From contig DLXW01000217.1 in the NCBI GenBank assembly GCA_003448685.1, forward strand, positions 15,409-21,652: 6,244 nt of DNA, in the 5' to 3' direction. The translations under genes were made by a program, and so were the position numbers. The notes under the pieces were generated by a model that saw only the letters and a program-made list of their open reading frames with translations, did not search any database and was not told where the DNA came from. Positions 1 through 4,380 of this stretch are shown in pieces. Numbering within the stretch: position 1 is the stretch's first letter; each line of letters starts with the position of its first letter. This stretch comes from Cyanothece sp. UBA12306 (GTDB taxonomy: Bacteria; Cyanobacteriota; Cyanobacteriia; Cyanobacteriales; Microcystaceae).

Positions 1-354
1 ACCTTCAAAAATAATTATTTGCTCCCCAGGAATTGCCAAAGCATTAACTGTTGCTTCAGGAATATATAAAATTTGGTAGTCTCTTTTTTCAGCTAATTTA
101 TTGTCTAAATTAGCTTCTAAACGATCTAAAAGACGATTTAAACTATCTTGTTCAGAAGAAGATTTCGCTTGCTCTTTATAAAAAGGGACAATTAATGCAC
201 CTAATTTTTGTTCTACACTAATAGGAATTTGAGTAATTGCCCAATCTAGAATAATCGATAAAGAAAAGATAATTAAAGCAATAAAACTCAAAAAAATACC
301 TAAAAGTATCAACAACTGACGATTACTTGGCGGTGGATTGCGATCGCTGATCAT
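1..354 (-). CDS. M48-family metallopeptidase, N-terminal part (runs off the window)
   Basis: Partial gene read on the minus strand from an ATG at 354; the frame is open for 118 codons to the window edge. The product starts MISDRNPPPSNRQ and then has a strong hydrophobic segment at about residues 14-40, which should anchor it in a membrane with most of the protein on one side. After a charged helical stretch rich in Lys and Glu (about 55-93) comes VNALAIPGEQIIIFEG (about residues 103-118). This resembles the conserved strand just before the HExxH zinc helix in Ste24/HtpX-type M48 peptidases (N-A-x-A-x-P-G-G-x-I). The zinc motif itself lies outside the window, so catalytic competence cannot be judged. 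Note Glu where a second Gly is usual in that strand. The gene is divergent from the pmbA-like gene, 85 bases away. A HIP1 site lies inside its first codons. The family call rests on this motif plus the topology. Confidence 0.72.
   Translation of the reverse strand, partial: MISDRNPPPSNRQLLILLGIFLSFIALIIFSLSIILDWAITQIPISVEQKLGALIVPFYKEQAKSSSEQDSLNRLLDRLEANLDNKLAEKRDYQILYIPEATVNALAIPGEQIIIFEG
340..347. repeat. HIP1 palindrome GCGATCGC
   Basis: Perfect octamer GCGATCGC in the first codons of the M48 gene. This palindrome is greatly over-represented in many cyanobacterial genomes and is used here as a taxonomic signature. No site-specific function is inferred. Confidence 0.9.
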
Positions 355-376
355 GGTAGATAAAAGTTATAGATGC

Positions 377-382
377 TATAAT
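377..382 (+). promoter_or_regulatory. possible -10 element for the pmbA-like gene
   Basis: TATAAT lies 57 bases upstream of the ATG at 440 in the short divergent intergenic region. No convincing -35 hexamer is found 16-18 bases upstream. The call therefore rests on the perfect -10 alone; an AT-rich spacer could produce it by chance. Confidence 0.35.
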
Positions 383-439
383 TAAATACTAATCAAATCA
401 ATCATCAGATCACTGATCATCAATACTTGATATCTCTCT

Positions 440-1780
440 ATGTTTAATACTCAAAAAATTGCAGATTATGCCCAATCGAGTGCTAAAGAATTGGGAATTG
501 GTCAATATGATATTTATGGATCATCTATTGATGAAACCAGCGTTGAAGTTGATAGGGGAGAAGCAAAACAAGTTCAAGCGTCTAACCGTTCGAGTGTTAT
601 TGTTCGGGTTTGGAATGAACAGCAAATAGTTGGTGTAACCACCACCACAGACTTAGATGATCAAGGTATTAAATTAGCCCTAAAAACAGCCCAAGAAGCC
701 AGTTTTTTTGGGAATAAAGATAATCTTGCCCAATTCAGCCCTGAGGCTAAAGAACCCATTGCCAATTCATCAGATAGCCTAGTTGAACCAGCACCCGTTC
801 CCCTGCTTCTCGACACCTTAATTCAAGCAGAAAAAACTCTTTTAGAAGCTCATCCGGCTATTACAGGTGTTCCTTACAATGGTTTATCTCAAGAAGACAT
901 TGCCCGATTTTATCTTAACAGTGAAGGAGCCATGCGCCAAGAAGCCCGTTCCTATGCCTCAATTTACCTTTACAGTCGCACCGAAGAAGAAGGAAAAAAA
1001 CCACGAGGTGCCAGTTCCATCAAAATTAGTTCTAGTTTATCAGATTTAGACATTGATGGCTGTTTACAAGAAGTCACATCAAAAACCATTAGTCATATTA
1101 ATTACCAAAGTATTCCATCAGGAAAATATCGAGTTGTTTTTTCTCCTAAAGCATTTTTAAGTTTAATTAGTGCCTTTTCTAATATATTCAATGCTCAGAA
1201 TATTTTAGATAAACAAAGTCTTTCTAATGCTGACTCTTTAGGAACTCAAATTGCCTCCCCTCTTCTTTGTCTTTGTGATGATGCTCTCCACCAGGATAAT
1301 GTAGGAGTAGAAACCTTTGATGATGAAGGAACTCCCACCCGTCGTATTGAATTAATTACTAATGGTATTCTCCAGGGTTTATTGCACAGTACGGGAACCG
1401 CTAAAAGGATGAATGCTCAGCCAACAGGAAACGCTAATATTGGGGCTAAGGTAACAGTAGGTTCCCATTTTTATCATGTTTTCGCCTCAGAAGAAACAGC
1501 CCAACCTTTAAGTTTAGATGACGCAGAAAATGTTATTTTAATTGATAGTTTACAGGCTCTTCATGCTGGTGTTAATGCGCTGCAAGGTTCATTTTCTTTA
1601 CCCTTTGATGGTTGGTTAGTCAATCAAGGTGAATTAACCAGTATTGATGCTGCTACGGTTGCAGGAGATTATCTCGACTTATTACAGTCAATTATTTATC
1701 TTGAATCTGAACCAGAAGTTACTCCTAGGGGCGTTTGTCCTCGTGTTTGGGTTGATCAATTATCAGTCACGGGAGAATAA
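440..1780 (+). CDS. pmbA: TldD/PmbA (TldE)-family protein, non-catalytic-type subunit
   Basis: Complete 446-residue protein, the usual size for PmbA/TldE. The N-terminal half (about 1-210) contains the typical segment EVDRGEAKQVQASNRSSVIVRV. The C-terminal half (about 225-446) contains FDDEGTPTRRIELITNGILQG (293-313), a conserved GNANIGAK block (330-337) and QGSFSLPFDGWLVNQGE (382-398), all characteristic of the family. There is no HExxxH zinc motif, which marks TldD, so this looks like the TldE/PmbA partner. In characterised systems TldD and TldE form a heterodimeric protease acting on unfolded or modified peptides (microcin B17 maturation, CcdA degradation). No tldD neighbour is visible, so its partner must lie elsewhere. 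The start is the ATG at 440, preceded by TATCTCTCT with no Shine-Dalgarno sequence, which is common in cyanobacteria. No in-frame alternative is better. The cytosolic location is inferred from the lack of a signal peptide. Confidence 0.88.
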   Translation: MFNTQKIADYAQSSAKELGIGQYDIYGSSIDETSVEVDRGEAKQVQASNRSSVIVRVWNEQQIVGVTTTTDLDDQGIKLALKTAQEASFFGNKDNLAQFSPEAKEPIANSSDSLVEPAPVPLLLDTLIQAEKTLLEAHPAITGVPYNGLSQEDIARFYLNSEGAMRQEARSYASIYLYSRTEEEGKKPRGASSIKISSSLSDLDIDGCLQEVTSKTISHINYQSIPSGKYRVVFSPKAFLSLISAFSNIFNAQNILDKQSLSNADSLGTQIASPLLCLCDDALHQDNVGVETFDDEGTPTRRIELITNGILQGLLHSTGTAKRMNAQPTGNANIGAKVTVGSHFYHVFASEETAQPLSLDDAENVILIDSLQALHAGVNALQGSFSLPFDGWLVNQGELTSIDAATVAGDYLDLLQSIIYLESEPEVTPRGVCPRVWVDQLSVTGE

Positions 1781-1794
1781 TCAGAGATTAAACC

Positions 1795-1842
1795 CAGGGA
1801 ACCGATTTAAAACGGATTCTTTTGACTACTATCGATTCCCTG
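1795..1842 (-). terminator. long hairpin at the convergent gene ends, possible terminator for the minus-strand gene
   Basis: CAGGGAACCGAT (1795-1806) and ATCGATTCCCTG (1831-1842) form a 12-bp inverted repeat around a 24-base loop. The single imperfect position is a C-A mismatch in plus-strand RNA but a G-U wobble in minus-strand RNA. The hairpin is therefore more stable in transcripts of the minus-strand hypothetical gene, whose stop is 15 bases upstream. No real U-tract follows on that strand, so it may stabilise or process a 3' end rather than terminate it. Confidence 0.4.
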
Positions 1843-1856
1843 TTTCTTATTCCCTG
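1836..1856. repeat. short heptamer repeat (TTCCCTG type)
   Basis: TTCCCTG occurs at 1836-1842 and 1850-1856, exactly 14 bases apart and separated by one degenerate heptamer (TTTCTTA). This looks like a decayed three-unit short tandem heptamer repeat of the sort scattered in cyanobacterial intergenic regions. Its last unit touches the stop codon of the minus-strand gene at 1857. Confidence 0.45.
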
Positions 1857-2267
1857 TTAAAGATGTTTGCTAATAATGTTTCCTCCAAACGTTACTGAGA
1901 TTGCAGAAACAATTGGTTGAGTTGTAGCAATAGATGTGTCGAAAGCAATGATAGTTACTCCAGAAACCAAGTACAATACTTTTTTAAACTGTTTTTCTAC
2001 ACTCCTCTTCTTGGAAAATTCATCATCATCCTCTTCAAGAAGTAGTTCAAGCAAAGAAGTAACAAATGTTTTGATTTCTTCGATACTACTTTTTAGTTTT
2101 TTAGCATCAGGAAGTAAAAATGTACTCGTTGATTTAACTTGATAGTTTCTAATATCACGAATTTGCCTCAACAGAATTTCTTGGCTACTTGGTTTAAGAT
2201 CCTCCTGAAAGAACAATTCTTGTTCCATCTCTATAAATAAATTTTGAAATTTCTTTAGATTAGTCAC
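1857..2267 (-). CDS. hypothetical protein with C-terminal membrane segment
   Basis: A 136-residue product of unrecognised family. Residues 1-95 are charged and predicted helical, with an acidic run LLEEDDDEF (77-84) followed by a basic KKRSVEKQFKK patch (86-96). A hydrophobic segment (about 97-125) and a short GGNIISKHL tail follow, so the protein looks tail-anchored with a helical cytoplasmic domain. The start used is a GTG at 2267, with only a weak GTGAG upstream; an ATG at 2228 (MEQELFF) would give 123 residues. The frame stays open upstream of the GTG for 10 codons, back to the TGA at 2298-2300 that ends the neighbouring small ORF in the same frame. The two could be co-transcribed genes, or one 203-residue gene split by a nonsense change. 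It is convergent with pmbA. Confidence 0.55.
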   Translation of the reverse strand: MTNLKKFQNLFIEMEQELFFQEDLKPSSQEILLRQIRDIRNYQVKSTSTFLLPDAKKLKSSIEEIKTFVTSLLELLLEEDDDEFSKKRSVEKQFKKVLYLVSGVTIIAFDTSIATTQPIVSAISVTFGGNIISKHL

Positions 2268-2297
2268 TATCTCACTGTGATCGCTTCCCCAACTTAT

Positions 2298-2468
2298 TCA
2301 CTTTAAAAAATCTTCTGTGTTTGGTACCTCAAATAAGAGTTCATCAATAGCCTTAAGACTCAACTCTAAAGCTTCTTTAAGTTCTTTTCTTCGTAGGTTC
2401 TTCTTCATCTTTTTCTGTTTGAGGCGAGCCATTCTATTCATGGCATTTGTCAGATCAGGATATGTCAT
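2298..2468 (-). CDS. small basic hypothetical protein (56 aa)
   Basis: The ATG at 2468 opens a 56-codon frame ending at TGA 2298-2300. The product starts MTYPDLTNAMNRMARL, continues through a very basic helix rich in Lys and Arg (about 15-30) and an amphipathic Leu/Glu helix, and ends FEVPNTEDFLK. No family is recognised. The hydrophobic/charged periodicity and codon use look like real coding sequence. There is no clear Shine-Dalgarno at this ATG, nor at the internal ATGs (residues 10, 13 and 21). It lies 30 bases upstream of, and in frame with, the membrane-anchored hypothetical gene, so they are probably one transcription unit. A small basic protein followed by a small membrane protein is reminiscent of regulatory or toxin-antitoxin pairs, but nothing in the sequence proves that. 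Confidence 0.45.
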   Translation of the reverse strand: MTYPDLTNAMNRMARLKQKKMKKNLRRKELKEALELSLKAIDELLFEVPNTEDFLK

Positions 2469-2644
2469 GATTGATTTTAGTATTTAGGGTTTGCTGAAAA
2501 ACAATGAAAGCCTTAGAGAAAAAGGGGTACAGACCGATTTAATTCTCGAAGCAGGAAACTCACTCATCAAATTTAATATAAGCTATTGTATCAAGCTTAT
2601 TTTATAAAAATTACAATAAATCATTCTTTTGGTTAATTTCCATT
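2469..2644. other. gene-free AT-rich intergenic stretch
   Basis: No coding frame is supported on either strand. It should contain the promoter for the minus-strand small-gene pair, but I see no convincing -35/-10 pair. It contains a 7-bp perfect inverted repeat (ATAAGCT at 2578-2584, AGCTTAT at 2594-2600, 9-base loop) without a proper U-tract. A G-rich patch begins GGGTTTGCTGAAAAAC near 2487 and could be a remnant of an insertion sequence end, though this is unproven. Confidence 0.5.
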
Positions 2645-2693
2645 AAAAAATGATTAAGAGAAAGACTTATATAGCCTTTCCCTTAAAATCATT
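2645..2693 (-). terminator. intrinsic terminator of the gif-pirA-like operon
   Basis: On the minus strand, AATGATTTTAAGGGAAAG (2693-2676) pairs with CTTTCTCTTAATCATT (2664-2649). The stem has about 16 bp, one G-U wobble and a two-base bulge, closed by an 11-base loop. It runs straight into a T-rich tail (TTTTTT overlapping the base of the stem, 2650-2645). The wobble position would be an A-C mismatch in plus-strand RNA, so the structure favours minus-strand transcripts. It begins 12 bases after the stop of the PirA-like gene and closes that transcription unit. Confidence 0.8.
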
Positions 2694-2704
2694 AAGTAGT
2701 TGGT

Positions 2705-2854
2705 TTAACTGTTGTAGTAACGTTTTTCAGCTTCGAGTAGTTCAATGAGACGAATTTCTCCTCGACTTCTCGCTACTTCTAAACGATGATCCAAAGTGCG
2801 TAACTTATTAGCACGATGAATTTGAGTGACATCTGAGATATTGTTGTTGTTCAT
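2705..2854 (-). CDS. pirA: PirA-like small protein (PII-interacting regulator of arginine synthesis)
   Basis: The ATG at 2854 opens 49 codons ending in TAA. The product begins MNNNNISDVTQIHRANKLR and ends IRLIELLEAEKRYYNS, an almost entirely helical, charged small protein. Upstream is a good Shine-Dalgarno, GAAGGAAG, 7 bases from the ATG. PirA of Synechocystis is about 51 residues. It binds PII and relieves PII activation of N-acetylglutamate kinase, lowering flux into arginine. PirA-like peptides are also the ORFs behind the glutamine-sensing downstream-peptide RNA motif. The assignment rests on size, the N-terminal Asn-rich start, the IHRANxxR and LLEAExRY segments as I recall the family, and above all the context: second gene behind a glutamine riboswitch, 42 bases after a Gif-like gene and 12 bases before a terminator. 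The ORF itself is well supported. The name is less certain, and another small cyanobacterial nitrogen regulator is possible. Confidence 0.62.
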   Translation of the reverse strand: MNNNNISDVTQIHRANKLRTLDHRLEVARSRGEIRLIELLEAEKRYYNS

Positions 2855-2896
2855 AATCAATCTTCCTTCTCTTTTTTAGCAAGTTTTCCAACAGAA

Positions 2897-3052
2897 TTAA
2901 ATTTCAGAGCCAACCTCTGATGCAAGACGATGTAGCATCGAAAGCTGACGATTTTGTTGTTTTTGGCGGTTTTTACTCACCAGAAAACGAGATTGCTCCG
3001 CAATAGAGGGAACATTGTTATGAGATTGCATACCATGAGAATGGGACTTCAT
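2897..3052 (-). CDS. gifA: glutamine synthetase inactivating factor (IF7/GifA-like), compact form
   Basis: The ATG at 3052 gives a 51-residue protein ending in TAA. Residues 21-50 contain NRQLSMLHRLASEVGSE (34-50), which matches the core of Synechocystis IF7 as I recall it (NRQQSMLSRAAAEIGVE). The three arginines reported to dock IF7 onto glutamine synthetase (Arg8, Arg21, Arg28) align with Arg22, Arg35 and Arg42 at the same spacing. Gif proteins bind and inactivate GlnA when ammonium/glutamine is abundant. Compared with IF7 (65 residues), this one has about 14 extra His/Ser/Asn-rich N-terminal residues and lacks the roughly 30-residue tail after the core. A strong AAGGAGG lies 5 bases before the ATG and sits inside a leader hairpin. 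It is the first gene after a glutamine riboswitch, which fits gifB-type control. Whether it is orthologous to gifA or gifB cannot be decided. Confidence 0.82.
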   Translation of the reverse strand: MKSHSHGMQSHNNVPSIAEQSRFLVSKNRQKQQNRQLSMLHRLASEVGSEI

Positions 3053-3055
3053 AAT

Positions 3056-3092
3056 CGCCTCCTTCAAATTCGTTGGGTTATCGAATGAGGCG
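3056..3092 (-). promoter_or_regulatory. SD-sequestering hairpin (likely expression platform)
   Basis: In the minus-strand leader, CGCCTC (3092-3087) pairs perfectly with GAGGCG (3061-3056). Directly inside, ATTCG (3086-3082) pairs with CGAAT (3072-3068) around a 9-base loop, leaving a one-sided 6-base bulge. The lower stem buries most of the AAGGAGG ribosome binding site. This is the sort of element through which an upstream aptamer would control translation. The pairing is seen in the sequence; the switching role is inferred. Confidence 0.6.
3058..3064 (-). promoter_or_regulatory. ribosome binding site of the gif-like gene
   Basis: AAGGAGG on the minus strand, 5 bases before the ATG at 3052. 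This is the strongest Shine-Dalgarno in the window and fixes the start. It overlaps GAGGCG (3061-3056), which can pair with two separate CGCCTC copies upstream in the leader. Confidence 0.85.
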
Positions 3093-3115
3093 CGTTCCTT
3101 CAGAAGCTTTTAAAA

Positions 3116-3156
3116 CTCCTTACTTCCGTCCGACCAAGAGGCGGGATGAACGATTT
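3116..3156 (-). promoter_or_regulatory. glutamine riboswitch (glnA RNA motif)
   Basis: On the minus strand the leader reads ATCGTTCATCC (3154-3144), a short variable hairpin, then GGACGGAAGTAAGGAG (3131-3116). CGTTCA-CC and GGACGGAAGTA are the near-invariant segments of the glnA glutamine riboswitch, found almost only in cyanobacteria upstream of nitrogen genes. UUC/UCC pairing with GGA/GAA forms the core helix, and GCC-TCTT-GGT can form the variable hairpin. In Synechocystis such a riboswitch precedes gifB and turns on synthesis of the inactivating factor when glutamine is high. Here it lies 64 bases upstream of the Gif-like start. The aptamer hairpin carries CGCCTC, which can also pair with the gif ribosome binding site. 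Confidence 0.9.
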
Positions 3157-3164
3157 ATCCTATT

Positions 3165-3194
3165 ACTCTACGAGTCTATCAATTTTTTTATCAA
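3165..3194 (-). promoter_or_regulatory. putative promoter of the gif-pirA-like operon
   Basis: On the minus strand TTGATA (3194-3189) and TAGAGT (3170-3165) are separated by 18 bases, and the aptamer begins about 11 bases further on. That position fits a transcript starting just before the riboswitch. gif genes elsewhere are repressed by NtcA, but I find no clean GTA-N8-TAC box here. An alternative -10 is the overlapping TAATAG (3165-3160). Confidence 0.45.
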
Positions 3195-3272
3195 ACTGCA
3201 TAGGGGGAATTTACTTATTTTTTCTGGGGGAATAAGCCCAGCCCATTTATAGCGTTTCTCTGTTTAGTTAGA

Positions 3273-3278
3273 TATACT
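3273..3278 (+). promoter_or_regulatory. possible -10 element for the DUF1460-type gene
   Basis: TATACT lies 44 bases before the ATG at 3322. No good -35 hexamer is present at the expected distance, so confidence is low. Confidence 0.35.
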
Positions 3279-3321
3279 TTAATTGGTTTATTTATTGCTG
3301 ATTTTGTTTTGAAGGATTTTT

Positions 3322-4317
3322 ATGAATCAAATTCTGTTATCATTTACTATTCCTGTAGTTATGATAATTTTTCCGCAGCCTGCCTTGATTTTAGAACAGT
3401 ATCAGGGGAATTTTAGCAAACAGATACATTTTAATAAGCAAATTAATTTGACTGAGAATAAAAAAAAAAATAACTCTAAATCCAAAAATCAGATTATTCA
3501 ATCTTCTGGTGATGATATTGAACAACAAAATCAAAATAAACTAAGATTTGAGCAAATTATTCAAACTGTCATCAATAACGATTTATCCTCATTGACAATG
3601 GGAGAAGTTTTGCAAGAAGTTTCTCGACAATTTTTAGGTGCAGTCTATCAAGCAGGTTTACTCGATAAATCGGAACAAGAAAAACTTTTTATTTCTTTAA
3701 AACAATTTGATTGTGTTCTATTCGTGGAAACTGTATTAGGAATTTCTCGTAATATTGCTGCTCAAGATTATCAATACGAAACTTTTGTCAACAACATCCA
3801 AAATGTACGTTATGCCAATGGAGAAATAAATGATTATTGTAGTCGCTTACATTATTTTTCGGACTGGATTAATGATAACGAAAAGCGAGGTAACGTTCAA
3901 AATATTACAGATGAGTTAGGAGGGGTGAAATTTGCTAAAAAACTTAATTTTATGACTACAAATCGAAAATTATATCCAAAATTAGTTAATAATGAAGCCA
4001 ATTATCAATGTATTCTTCAAAGAGAAAAGCAATTGAATCAATTAGATATTTATTATATTCCCCATAGTCAAATTAAGGCAATTTATGAAAAACTTCAACC
4101 AGGGGATATAATAGCGATCGCTACGGATATTTCAGGTTTAGATGTGACCCATACAGGTCTAGTTTATCGAACTAAAGAGGAAAATATTGGATTTATTCAC
4201 GCTTCACCTGCGGGACAAGTTACCATTGCTCAGGATTTACAAACCTATGCTCAAAATGTTAAAAATGCTGCCGGTATTATAGTTGCTAGACCTTTGAATA
4301 AGACATTTTCACAATAG
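3322..4317 (+). CDS. DUF1460 / N-acetylmuramoyl-L-alanine amidase-like protein (NlpC/P60 fold)
   Basis: A 331-residue protein. Residues 1-24 are hydrophobic (MNQILLSFTIPVVMIIF) but have no basic residue before the core, so this is an atypical signal peptide or a membrane anchor. A polar, Asn/Gln/Lys-rich linker (about 28-75) follows. The catalytic domain (about 76-325) has FDCVLFVETVLG with probable nucleophile Cys131, RLHYFSDWI (175-183), the GDIIAIATDISGLDVTHTGLV block (261-281) with probable catalytic His277, and FIHAS (291-295). These match the DUF1460 (PF07313) cysteine peptidase/amidase family, which cleaves or recycles peptidoglycan peptides. An envelope or periplasmic site of action is inferred from the N-terminus. 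The start is supported by GAAGGA 5 bases upstream. An 11-A run at 3460-3470 lies in the linker. The gene is divergent from the gif-like operon and has its own terminator. Confidence 0.82.
   Translation: MNQILLSFTIPVVMIIFPQPALILEQYQGNFSKQIHFNKQINLTENKKKNNSKSKNQIIQSSGDDIEQQNQNKLRFEQIIQTVINNDLSSLTMGEVLQEVSRQFLGAVYQAGLLDKSEQEKLFISLKQFDCVLFVETVLGISRNIAAQDYQYETFVNNIQNVRYANGEINDYCSRLHYFSDWINDNEKRGNVQNITDELGGVKFAKKLNFMTTNRKLYPKLVNNEANYQCILQREKQLNQLDIYYIPHSQIKAIYEKLQPGDIIAIATDISGLDVTHTGLVYRTKEENIGFIHASPAGQVTIAQDLQTYAQNVKNAAGIIVARPLNKTFSQ
4114..4121. repeat. HIP1 palindrome GCGATCGC
   Basis: Second perfect copy of the cyanobacterial HIP1 octamer, inside the DUF1460-type gene. Confidence 0.9.
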
Positions 4318-4347
4318 GTAAATAATTTAATCAAAATGTAGTTGGCT

Positions 4348-4380
4348 ATTAGATTAAAATTGGGGAAAAATCTAATTTTT
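4348..4380 (+). terminator. intrinsic terminator of the DUF1460-type gene
   Basis: ATTAGATT (4348-4355) and AATCTAAT (4369-4376) form a perfect 8-bp stem with a 13-base loop, followed by TTTT (4377-4380) on the plus strand. It lies 30 bases after the stop at 4317. The right arm and T-tract overlap the last codons and stop of the convergent histidine kinase gene. The stem is AT-rich and so of moderate strength. No T-tract follows it on the minus strand. Confidence 0.65.

Noticed and set aside
867..1049. 60-codon plus-strand frame
   Set aside because: Lies wholly inside the pmbA-like gene in another frame, with no ribosome binding site and no family features.
1644..1898. 84-codon plus-strand frame
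   Set aside because: Overlaps the end of pmbA and the intergenic repeat. Its product reads through the hairpin and heptamer repeats and looks non-coding.
1936..2142. 68-codon plus-strand frame with a poly-Ser stretch
   Set aside because: Antisense shadow of the 136-residue minus-strand gene; the Ser run is the complement of its acidic/Glu-Asp run.
2578..2600. 7-bp perfect inverted repeat with TTTT after it
   Set aside because: No gene reads into it on the plus strand and the stem is weak, so it is not called a terminator.
3157..3321. NtcA box (GTA-N8-TAC) expected for gif promoters
   Set aside because: Looked for on both strands and not found; GTAAATTCCCCCTAT is close but has the wrong spacing.
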